A DNA stretch of 7,074 bases, taken from positions 1 to 7,074 of the forward strand of contig WFQY01000117.1 of the NCBI GenBank assembly GCA_015486815.1. The letters run 5' to 3'. Position numbers and translations under genes: made by a program. Below are positions 1 to 6,459 of this stretch, one piece after another. Each line of letters starts with the position of its first letter. Position 1 is the stretch's first letter. Below the pieces are notes generated by a model that was given only the letters and a program-made list of their open reading frames with translations, did no database searches and was not told the DNA's origin. Origin of the DNA: Phycisphaerae bacterium (GTDB lineage: Bacteria > Planctomycetota > Phycisphaerae > JAAYCJ01).

Positions 1-503
1 AAATTTATTATTACCTGCATGATATTAATGCCGGGAACTTCGACTTCTATTATGACTGTCGGAAAATGTGAATCTGCCAGTTCCCGAAGGTGTTGATTGT
101 CGTAGTCATGCCCTCGTGAAGCGATAATCAGACCATCAACCTGACGGGAAAGGAACTCATTAATATAGGTTGATTCAATATCAGCTCGCCCTTCACTCAA
201 CCCGATCATAATATTGAATCCCCAACCTCGAGCCAATTCTTCGATCCTTTCCATGCACCGTACTCGTGCGGGAATAACCAGACCTCCGACGATCAATCCG
301 AGTGATGCGGATTTTTGTGTACGAAGACTTCGTGCCAATCGATTCGGCTGATAACCCAGGGTATGGGCGGTATCGAGAATCTGCTTTCGCACTTTGGAGC
401 TTACTCGAACGGTACTTGCACTGTTATTCAGTACCTTCGATACGGTCGGAACCGTAACTCCTACTTGTTCGGCGATGTCTTTTAATGTAAACGTTGAAGC
501 CAA
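1..503 (-). CDS. LacI/GalR-family transcriptional regulator, N-terminal part (runs off the left edge)
   Basis: This is the first 167 codons of a LacI/GalR-type repressor with no stop before base 1; family members are usually about 330-350 residues, so roughly half is present. Residues 4-25 (FTLKDIAEQVGVTVPTVSKVLN) form the helix-turn-helix, and VRVSSKVRKQILDTAHTLGY followed by NRLARSL give the rest of the DNA-binding domain and the minor-groove hinge helix. From about residue 65 (SASLGLIVG) the periplasmic-binding-protein-like sensor domain begins, with the usual RQVDGLII segment. The start is TTG at 503-501: AAAAGGAG (517-510) sits 6 bases upstream, an in-frame stop lies further up, and no ATG intervenes. 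Family members bind DNA as dimers and respond to a small ligand, often a sugar or nucleoside. The ligand here cannot be told. The gene has its own promoter and is separated from the lipid operon by 558 bases, so a role in controlling that operon is not shown. Confidence 0.93.
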   Translation of the reverse strand, partial: MASTFTLKDIAEQVGVTVPTVSKVLNNSASTVRVSSKVRKQILDTAHTLGYQPNRLARSLRTQKSASLGLIVGGLVIPARVRCMERIEELARGWGFNIMIGLSEGRADIESTYINEFLSRQVDGLIIASRGHDYDNQHLRELADSHFPTVIIEVEVPGINIMQVIIN

Positions 504-521
504 TTCAAGCTCCTTTTGATT

Positions 522-551
522 TATCGTTTGCGCTTACTTGAACAATCGTTT
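522..551. promoter_or_regulatory. Possible LacI-type operator pair in the regulator's own leader
   Basis: Two copies of ATCGTTT (523-529 and 545-551) lie 22 bp apart, about two helical turns, just downstream of the predicted promoter. The right copy extends to AATCGTTT (544-551), which fits the CG-centred AANCGNTT core common to LacI/GalR operators. The left one, TATCGTTT (522-529), matches less well. Binding here would block transcription of the regulator gene, the usual autoregulation pattern. The repeat is visible; its function is inference. Confidence 0.3.
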
Positions 552-565
552 AATCATTTTAGTAT

Positions 566-594
566 AGTTTAATAGGTTTTGCCTTTTAAGTCAA
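566..594 (-). promoter_or_regulatory. Sigma-70-type promoter of the LacI-family gene
   Basis: Read on the minus strand, a -35 box TTGACT (594-589) is followed after exactly 17 bases by TAAACT (571-566). A second -10-like hexamer, TATACT (566-561), lies next to it but would need a 22-base spacer. Just upstream are A-tracts (T-runs on the plus strand at 599-604, 619-625 and 630-636), spaced about two and one helical turns apart, which could act as an UP element or bend the DNA. The predicted RNA start near 558 leaves a leader of about 55 bases before the TTG start. Box match and spacing are seen directly; activity is inferred. Confidence 0.6.
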
Positions 595-700
595 GAGGTT
601 TTTTCAGAAACTTCCCGATTTTTTTAAAGTTTTTTTGAAGGTGTGAATTTGGGGTGAAAAACTCGGGTGTCTGTGACGATAATAAGAGTCTTGTTAATTT

Positions 701-714
701 TATAACTCGTTATA
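701..714. repeat. Perfect 14-bp inverted repeat TATAAC-TC-GTTATA
   Basis: Six-base arms are separated by two bases in AT-rich gene-free DNA about 110 bp upstream of the regulator's -35 box. The symmetry would suit a small dimeric regulator, but such AT-rich palindromes also arise by chance. No gene start or good promoter is tied to it. Confidence 0.4.
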
Positions 715-788
715 GTACAGAGAGGTACATTATGTTTCGACACTCGCGTCTTATAGAAAACTTATCGACAAATCTGCACGGTTTTGTT

Positions 789-826
789 CCGACGTCGGTG
801 GTTTTTCCCGACTTCGGCGGTTTTTT
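789..826 (+). repeat. Two-copy 19-bp tandem repeat, each with a GC-rich palindrome and a T-run
   Basis: Copy 1 (789-807) and copy 2 (808-826) agree at 16 of 19 positions. Each starts with a palindromic block, perfect CCGACGTCGG (789-798) and near-perfect CCGACTTCGG (808-817), followed by a short GG segment and a run of five or six Ts. On the plus strand each unit looks like a miniature intrinsic terminator, though the stems are only 3-4 bp. As duplex DNA they could be two adjacent dimer-binding sites 19 bp apart. The repeat is certain; its function is not. Confidence 0.7.
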
Positions 827-829
827 GAG

Positions 830-846
830 GATTTTTCAGAAAAATC
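830..846. repeat. Perfect inverted repeat with 8-bp arms and a single central base
   Basis: GATTTTTC (830-837) and GAAAAATC (839-846) flank one A. It begins three bases after the tandem repeat block. As RNA it would give a weak A/U-rich hairpin with no T-run directly after it on either strand, so it is not a good terminator. It may be a protein-binding site or the product of slippage in T-rich DNA. Confidence 0.55.
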
Positions 847-1061
847 GTTGATTTTAGCTTAAAAATGAGGATTTTTTCTCAAACATTTCTTGTGATGCCT
901 GTTAAAAATAGGGGATCCTTTATTTACAAGGACTTACAACACAACACCGCTGAAGTCGTGGAAACTCGCAAATTACAACGAACAATCGGTAAATAAATAT
1001 CACCAATCAGATTCCGTAGAATATAATTTGCAAGTGAAAATATCATAGGCTATATGGCTTT

Positions 1062-2711
1062 TTATGTGTTTGTATTAAGAGGCACGAGGAATTTTCGCTT
1101 ATATTGTTCGCTTCTGCCACCTGACGATAAGCGTTTTATGTCGTCCTCGCGAAAGTAGCCGTCAGCTACGATTTCTATTTGTACGCTTCCGAGCCGATGC
1201 GTATGACGTTTACTTTGATACTCGATGTTAATCCGCTGAAGTATTTCATCGAACATATCCGCTAACTTTTCCGTTTTTGTTTCAGCCGCATCTGCCTCTT
1301 CAAGCGTCAATACATAATAGGGCGGCTCCGACCATTTCGCTGAAAGCCTGAAACTTTCAATCTTTCTACCGATTTTTTCGCTTAGCTTTTCTATCGCCTC
1401 TACTACTTGACGTTCGGTAATTTTTTCGCCTGTAATCGAGCTAATATGTGCCCCCTTGTTCAAGAATTCTATCATTGGCGTTTGATTGTAAAAATCCACC
1501 ACGCGAATAAGATCGCCTATGTCATATCTGCATAGGCCGGTAGCATTGCTAAATACCAGAAAATAGTTTTCACCGACTTTGACTCTGTCAGCTGGTAATA
1601 CTTCGGGCTTTTCACTTCTATATTCCTGTTCGGGAATAAACTCGACGAAGTTCGATGTTATATCAAGTATCCCTGCGGGGGTATTATCTTCTATCGGGAT
1701 ACTGAATCGTCCTTCGCTCGCTAATAACCCGATATCTCTTACCGGCACATCTCCGAAATATTCGTCGAAACGTTGAAGATATAGTTTTAGCGTTCCGCCT
1801 GTCCAGTTGGCGAGAAATCCGATATCGAGAGAGTTGCGCGGTACGAGCCTGCCATCGCGTTGCAGAGTTTTTTCAAGCTCAGCTGCTCGTTCGGGATCAG
1901 CTTGCAATATTTTCTGCGATTGCAATTTGCTTCCGATTTGCTCGGGCAGCTGTCTGGGAGGTCTCAGAGTGCCATCGTAAATATCGCGAATCAAATCTTC
2001 AGCATATTGCTCGATAGTTTTTGCCAGTCTGAGCGTCGTAGAAGGATTGGCTGTACTTATAAATCCTATCGTCCCATGTAGTGTAAGCCGAGCAACGGTG
2101 TACATTTTGACAATCGGGTCTTTTATTTCCGCAACACATATCGGCGTAACGTAATATTTCCTGACAATCCACTTTTGTGTCATCGCCAAGAGCCCAGTGA
2201 TTGCACCCGCCCAGATTCCGCCTTCCGTTTTTATCTCATAAGCAGAGCTTGTTATCTGCACGATTTTTTTCATAAATGCGTCGGGATGGTCGAGCAACGC
2301 TTTGAGTCCGAAGATATTCCATCCTCTTCGATAATCTTTGACAAAGGCTTTTGTTACCGGAATATATTTAGGCTCAGCAGTTGTCCCGCTGGTGAGCGCG
2401 AACATTATTAGCTTTTGCGAAGAGTTTAGCAACGCTGACAGCTTTCCGCGTTTGAGTTTTTCGATATAAGGTTTGATGTTTTCATATTTTTGTATAGGCA
2501 GCGACTTGACGTAATCGGAATAGTCATCTACGGATTGAAGTTTATATCGGTCAGCAAATTCGCTGCCCGCAACGATTTTCATCTGACGTTTGAGTAATTT
2601 GTTTTGTACCTGATTTATGTGCTTGGTAGCTTCTAAAAATGCTTTAAGTTGACTGCCAGCAGAGACCGCTGCGATTTTAGCTACCACTTTCCGGTACATA
2701 ATTCCGCTCAC
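1062..2711 (-). CDS. GH3-family acyl-adenylate-forming enzyme
   Basis: This 549-residue protein belongs to the GH3 (auxin-responsive promoter) family of adenylate-forming enzymes. Characterised plant members activate a carboxylic acid with ATP and transfer it to an amino acid; bacterial members have few known substrates. The three nucleotide-binding motifs are present in order: TSGTTAEPKYIPVT (107-120), the phosphate-binding loop; ASEGR (331-335), the counterpart of the plant YASSE motif; and CRYDIGD (394-400), the counterpart of YRxGD. GEK (428-430) marks the hinge into the mobile C-terminal domain. Length fits the family, and no signal peptide or clear membrane segment is seen, so it is probably cytoplasmic. 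The start is GTG at 2711, overlapping the hydrolase stop by four bases (GTGA), which suggests coupled translation. ATG at 2699 (residue 5) is an alternative, since AAGGGGG lies almost against the GTG. Placed last after the synthases and hydrolase, it probably activates the acyl product, but its acid and acceptor are unknown. Confidence 0.9.
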   Translation of the reverse strand: MSGIMYRKVVAKIAAVSAGSQLKAFLEATKHINQVQNKLLKRQMKIVAGSEFADRYKLQSVDDYSDYVKSLPIQKYENIKPYIEKLKRGKLSALLNSSQKLIMFALTSGTTAEPKYIPVTKAFVKDYRRGWNIFGLKALLDHPDAFMKKIVQITSSAYEIKTEGGIWAGAITGLLAMTQKWIVRKYYVTPICVAEIKDPIVKMYTVARLTLHGTIGFISTANPSTTLRLAKTIEQYAEDLIRDIYDGTLRPPRQLPEQIGSKLQSQKILQADPERAAELEKTLQRDGRLVPRNSLDIGFLANWTGGTLKLYLQRFDEYFGDVPVRDIGLLASEGRFSIPIEDNTPAGILDITSNFVEFIPEQEYRSEKPEVLPADRVKVGENYFLVFSNATGLCRYDIGDLIRVVDFYNQTPMIEFLNKGAHISSITGEKITERQVVEAIEKLSEKIGRKIESFRLSAKWSEPPYYVLTLEEADAAETKTEKLADMFDEILQRINIEYQSKRHTHRLGSVQIEIVADGYFREDDIKRLSSGGRSEQYKRKFLVPLNTNT

Positions 2712-3787
2712 GCCCCCTTGGCAATATTTGCATTTTGTTTGACATCAACGGGAACTTCCATCCCCGTGAGATATTTCTCGAAAAAACCAACGGTCCTTCT
2801 CGCGTATTCATCCGGCGCAACAATGACTGCCTGATTATGTTTTGCAGCCGGCACAATCCATAGTTCTTTGGGCTCTTGAAGTAAGTTAAACAAATATTCT
2901 GCCTGTTGTGTAGAAATATAACTGTCCCGCTGGCCGTGAATCATAAAAATCGGACGCGGTATCATATGTTGAATTGCTTTTTTGACCGACGGATAATAGC
3001 AATGGAATTGGCGATGAACAAATATAAAAACAAGCCAACGTAAAAATCGCCAAAATGCAGGAGGATGATTTTCATAAACAAATCTTACCTTTGCAAAAAT
3101 ATTTGCCCATTTTTTCATCAGTGCCTCTATGGTTATATCCGTGCTGAACAGGCCATCGGTAATAATCGCCTTTATCGCAGGGTTGTGCATTGATGCGATA
3201 ATAGCAGCTCCCGCCCCGCGAGATATGCTGAACAGCCCCAATTCTACAGGCAGATGTTGTGCTTCGAGATAATCTTCGACAAATGCAATCGCACCGAGCA
3301 AATCGTCAACTTCTCTGTCAGAGACCCATTGCCGTGGCTTATATCCTTCTTCAGCGGACGATTCTCCGTGTCCCCTAAAATCGAATGTGAATATATCGAA
3401 GCCCGCATCGAGCAAAGACTTGCAATATCGAGCACAGCTATACATATCGGAAGAAAATTCGTGGCAGAAAACAATCATTCCCTTATGTTCTTCAGTAGCA
3501 TTGCCAAACAAAAACATTCCGCGCAATGATGTGCCGTCGAATGCACGAAATCTGACAATTTGTCCCTCGATACGCTCAAAGTCCATAGGCCCCATTGCGA
3601 GCGGCGGGGGGGTATCCTTGAGAATATTCAACATTATTCGAACATATCTGCCGAGGACGAGTGCGAATATTCCGACGGAAGCTATAATCGTTGTAATAAT
3701 TGTTATCATCGCCCAGTTGTGGACGATGAATTCAAATATTGACCATTGAGCGAGAACTACAAGTTGATTCTCGTAATTTGATATCAA
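2708..3787 (-). CDS. Membrane-anchored alpha/beta-hydrolase (serine hydrolase)
   Basis: This 359-residue protein has an N-terminal hydrophobic stretch (about 26-47, with further hydrophobic residues from 9) followed by R47 and R50, consistent with one membrane anchor and a catalytic domain on the cytoplasmic side. The soluble part is an alpha/beta-hydrolase of the S33/FrsA-like type. H109-E110 lie in the oxyanion loop, FRGHGES spans 138-143, and the nucleophile elbow is SISRG (187-191) with S189, where serine replaces the usual first glycine. D288 (HGQRD) and H317 (AKH) complete the triad. A hydrophobic aromatic segment at 245-261 may form a lid that meets the membrane or an acyl chain. The start is TTG at 3787, with GGAG (3800-3797) nine bases upstream; no ATG precedes residue 27. 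Its stop overlaps the GH3 start. By context it may act as a thioesterase, lipase or acyltransferase on the operon's acyl product; sequence alone does not decide. Confidence 0.88.
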   Translation of the reverse strand: MISNYENQLVVLAQWSIFEFIVHNWAMITIITTIIASVGIFALVLGRYVRIMLNILKDTPPPLAMGPMDFERIEGQIVRFRAFDGTSLRGMFLFGNATEEHKGMIVFCHEFSSDMYSCARYCKSLLDAGFDIFTFDFRGHGESSAEEGYKPRQWVSDREVDDLLGAIAFVEDYLEAQHLPVELGLFSISRGAGAAIIASMHNPAIKAIITDGLFSTDITIEALMKKWANIFAKVRFVYENHPPAFWRFLRWLVFIFVHRQFHCYYPSVKKAIQHMIPRPIFMIHGQRDSYISTQQAEYLFNLLQEPKELWIVPAAKHNQAVIVAPDEYARRTVGFFEKYLTGMEVPVDVKQNANIAKGA

Positions 3788-3804
3788 AACAACAATCTCC
3801 GCAG

Positions 3805-5103
3805 TTAGCTTTTGTATGCCTTGATTATTATCGTATCATTCTGCCCGCCGAACCCAAAAGAATTGCTCAAGCAGATTTCGACCTTTGCTTTGCGTGGCTC
3901 ATTTGGCACATAATCGAGATCACATTCGGGATCAGGTTCTTTGCAATTGATGGTGGGCGGGAGGATCTGATCTCTTATCGCAAGTATGCACGCAATAGCT
4001 TCGACAGCGCCGGCAGCTGCTATCAAATGTCCGAGCATCGATTTGATACTGCTCATCGGAATTTTGTATGCCAATTCGCCAAGTGCATTTTTGACGGCAA
4101 GAGTTTCTATCCTGTCATTTTCCGTAGTGGCTGTTCCGTGTGCAGATATGTAATCTATATCCGATTCACTTATGCCGGCGTCTTTAATTGCAAGCTCCAT
4201 AGCAGCTGTTCCACCACGACCCGTTTCGTGAATATCGGTTATGCGAAATGCGTCTGCAGTGCTTCCGAAACCGGCGATTTCCGCTAATATCTTTGCTCCT
4301 CGCTTTTTGGCTGACTCTTCCGATTCGAGTATGAGAATGCCAGCACCTTCTGCAATTACAAATCCGTCTCGTGTCCTATCGAATGGTCTTGATGCTGTTG
4401 CAGGGTCATCATTTCGCGTACTTAATGCTGTCAGACGGTTAAATCCCGTTACGCCGAACGGATGTATCATCGAATGTGCCCCGCCAGTTACCATTATATC
4501 AGCTTGACCCGTTCGAATAAGCTCGGTGGCTTGTCCTATCGCTTGCGTACTCGCAGCACATGCTGTCAGGCAATTAAAATTAGGACCACGCAAATCGAAC
4601 AGCTTTGAGATATGGGCAGCTGACATATTAGCGTCCTGCTCCCGCTCAGCTGTTGCGTTCAATCTTTGATATGCAAGTTCCGCCCACTTGACCGTATCAA
4701 GCTGATTCTTTTCCGGATTCCACGCTTGTACTGCGATTTCAACACAAGGCCAAAAATCCAAAGGTCCTTCGCCCGCTCCGAGATATATACCAATTCTGTC
4801 TTTATCAATATTGTCAGCCTTGTTTAACTCGGCGTTTTTCCACGCCTCTACCGCCGCTGCCAATGCAAAACCGGCATTTCGGGAAGCTGTTTTATGCGAA
4901 TCGTATGCTTGCCCGTCTAAAAAATTCTTTAGGTCAAAATTCTTTACCTCTGCTGCAAATTTCGTCGGATATGTACTCGCATCAAATATCGTTGTATAAT
5001 CAATGCCCGATTTGCCAGCAAGAATATTTTCCCACGTCTGCTCCGCATTATGACCAAGCGGAGTAACACATCCTAAACCTGTTATTACTACACGTCGTCT
5101 CAC
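3805..5103 (-). CDS. Beta-ketoacyl-ACP synthase, KAS II/FabF-like, with full catalytic triad
   Basis: This 432-residue thiolase-fold condensing enzyme extends an acyl chain by decarboxylative Claisen condensation with malonyl-ACP. It opens with the typical RVVITGLGCVTPLG strand and turn. The nucleophile is C182 in LTACAAST, the first histidine is H322 in SAHGTAT, K354 and H359 lie in SSIKSMLGH, and the C-terminal glycine loop is FGFGG (416-420). All catalytic residues of the KAS I/II group are therefore present, and length is close to that of FabF. The start is GTG at 5103, with GGGAG about ten bases upstream and no nearby ATG. It follows the degenerate synthase by 22 bases, so the two probably form a heterodimer like KS-alpha/KS-beta of type II polyketide synthases and aryl-polyene systems. 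It could equally be a homodimeric FabF paralogue; the pairing and the conjugating neighbours make a housekeeping role less likely. Confidence 0.93.
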   Translation of the reverse strand: MRRRVVITGLGCVTPLGHNAEQTWENILAGKSGIDYTTIFDASTYPTKFAAEVKNFDLKNFLDGQAYDSHKTASRNAGFALAAAVEAWKNAELNKADNIDKDRIGIYLGAGEGPLDFWPCVEIAVQAWNPEKNQLDTVKWAELAYQRLNATAEREQDANMSAAHISKLFDLRGPNFNCLTACAASTQAIGQATELIRTGQADIMVTGGAHSMIHPFGVTGFNRLTALSTRNDDPATASRPFDRTRDGFVIAEGAGILILESEESAKKRGAKILAEIAGFGSTADAFRITDIHETGRGGTAAMELAIKDAGISESDIDYISAHGTATTENDRIETLAVKNALGELAYKIPMSSIKSMLGHLIAAAGAVEAIACILAIRDQILPPTINCKEPDPECDLDYVPNEPRKAKVEICLSNSFGFGGQNDTIIIKAYKS

Positions 5104-5125
5104 CTTATATTATCTCCCTGATTTT

Positions 5126-6430
5126 CTATTCGTATCGTTTGAGTATTACCGCACAAACCTGTCCACCTGAGAAACTATATCCGATAGTTAAGACAGCATT
5201 GATTTGTTTTTGTTGTAATTTTGTTGCTACATTTACCGGACAGTCGTTATCAATATTTTCGCAATTTACCGTCTCAGGTATGAAATTGTCCGATATTGCA
5301 AGGGCAGCTGTCGTTATATCCAAAGCACCCGAACCTGCTCCGTTACAGCCAATTTGTCCTTTGATCGAACTTACCGGCACATTACCGAGTACTTGTTTTA
5401 TCGCCTGCGCTTCTGCAGCGTCTTGCTCTTTTAGGCCGGCTGCAAATCCAATTACCAAATCAATATCATCTGCCTTCATTTCCGCTGATTGCAATGCCTT
5501 TTCTATCGCTCTGCTTATCGCTCGTCCGTCAGAATCAAACTCGAATTTATCGTTCACTCCGTGACTCGAGCCCATACCAACGATTTCCGCATATATTTTT
5601 GCATTGCGTGATTTCGCTCTCTCAGCGTCTTCCAACACGATTATAGCTCCGCCTTCCGCTATTGCTGTTCCGTCTCTATTACTGTCGAAAGGCCTGACCG
5701 CTAAGCTCGGATTATCGTTATGCGAATGTGTAAGCCTGCCCATTAAATCCTGACGAACAAGACCCATCGGATTTATTTTCGATTCTGCTCCACCCGCAAG
5801 ACAGATATCCGCTCTGTCTGAGCGAATGGTATGAAATGCCTCCGCGATTGCAAGATGGCTTGCTGCTTCACCACACGTTATCGAATTGCTCGGTGCCTGC
5901 GCATCGTGAATAATTGTTACATGAGACGAGAGCATATTAGGCAGATACTTCAACAGCCATAGCGGCGTGAGATTGTTTATTCCCGTACTACCCCATTTTT
6001 TCAGAGAAAACTTCCCGTCGTCATCTACCGCTGAATATAATGCAAATGTTAGCTCATTCAAATCGGCACATATCAAGCCTGCTCCGATATTCACGCCTAA
6101 CCGTGTCGGATCCACATCGACATTATCCGGATCGATAGCTTTGGTTTTGATGCCCGAGTCACGGACAGCTACATCGGCAGCTGCTACCGCAAGTTCAATA
6201 TCTCTTGCCATTACTTTTATACTTTTGCGATACGATTTAGGAACGTAGTCTCTGCACTTAAAATCATCAATTTGGCCAGCTATCTGCGATTTGAAACTGT
6301 CAGGCTCGAACGCTGTAATTCTCTTTATTCCTATTGCACCGCTTTTGATTGCTTCTGCGAAAGCCTGCCTACCGATACCTATCGGACTGACAGGTCCCAA
6401 TCCACTTATCACTACTCGTCGGTCAGACAT
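5126..6430 (-). CDS. Degenerate beta-ketoacyl synthase homologue, chain-length-factor-like
   Basis: This 434-residue protein is full length for the KAS II fold and aligns throughout with the next gene, starting RRVVISGLGPVSPIG. Counting from the ATG at 6430, the nucleophile cysteine is kept (C186, in SITCGEA), but both catalytic histidines are gone. The usual AHGT is replaced by GFAAG, with F329 at the histidine position, and the usual KSxxGH is replaced by KGQIGC, with K357 kept and C362 at the second histidine position. The C-terminal loop is FSGG (420-423) instead of FGFGG. Without the histidines normal decarboxylative condensation is unlikely, so I infer a partner subunit for the downstream active synthase, like a chain-length factor. 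Classical factors lose the cysteine, so this pattern is the reverse. ATG at 6430 is preferred because GAGGT (6441-6437) lies six bases upstream; a TTG one codon earlier would have only three. A starter-unit transacylase role for C186 is also possible. Confidence 0.85.
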   Translation of the reverse strand: MSDRRVVISGLGPVSPIGIGRQAFAEAIKSGAIGIKRITAFEPDSFKSQIAGQIDDFKCRDYVPKSYRKSIKVMARDIELAVAAADVAVRDSGIKTKAIDPDNVDVDPTRLGVNIGAGLICADLNELTFALYSAVDDDGKFSLKKWGSTGINNLTPLWLLKYLPNMLSSHVTIIHDAQAPSNSITCGEAASHLAIAEAFHTIRSDRADICLAGGAESKINPMGLVRQDLMGRLTHSHNDNPSLAVRPFDSNRDGTAIAEGGAIIVLEDAERAKSRNAKIYAEIVGMGSSHGVNDKFEFDSDGRAISRAIEKALQSAEMKADDIDLVIGFAAGLKEQDAAEAQAIKQVLGNVPVSSIKGQIGCNGAGSGALDITTAALAISDNFIPETVNCENIDNDCPVNVATKLQQKQINAVLTIGYSFSGGQVCAVILKRYE

Positions 6431-6459
6431 CAAAATACCTCGCTATTTTCCTATCGTAT

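Larger units (their letters stand above)
504..1061. other. 558-base gene-free stretch between the lipid operon and the regulator gene
   Basis: I find no convincing gene here. Bases 504-600 hold the regulator's leader and promoter. Bases 600-1000 are AT-rich with many T-runs and contain a tandem 19-bp repeat and several short inverted repeats listed separately. A 43-codon plus-strand open frame (865-996) has no ribosome binding site and is not called. Just after the operon's last stop (1062) there is no strong stem followed by T residues on the minus strand. The nearest candidate is the 4-bp stem TGAG/CTCA at about 881-866 followed by five Ts, too weak to name a terminator. How operon transcription ends is therefore unclear. 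Confidence 0.7.

Noticed and set aside
654..851. 65-codon plus-strand frame in the gene-free stretch
   Set aside because: No ribosome binding site is seen, it crosses the tandem repeat and inverted repeat, and its translation shows no recognisable pattern.
866..881. Terminator for the operon on the minus strand
   Set aside because: The stem is only four base pairs, and the site is almost 200 bases past the last stop.
3739..4287. 182-codon plus-strand open frame
   Set aside because: It lies antisense within the active synthase and hydrolase start, has a cysteine- and tyrosine-rich composition unlike known families, and the minus-strand gene there is unmistakable.
6431..6433. TTG one codon upstream as start of the degenerate synthase
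   Set aside because: It would leave only three bases to the GAGGT ribosome binding site; ATG at 6430 has six.
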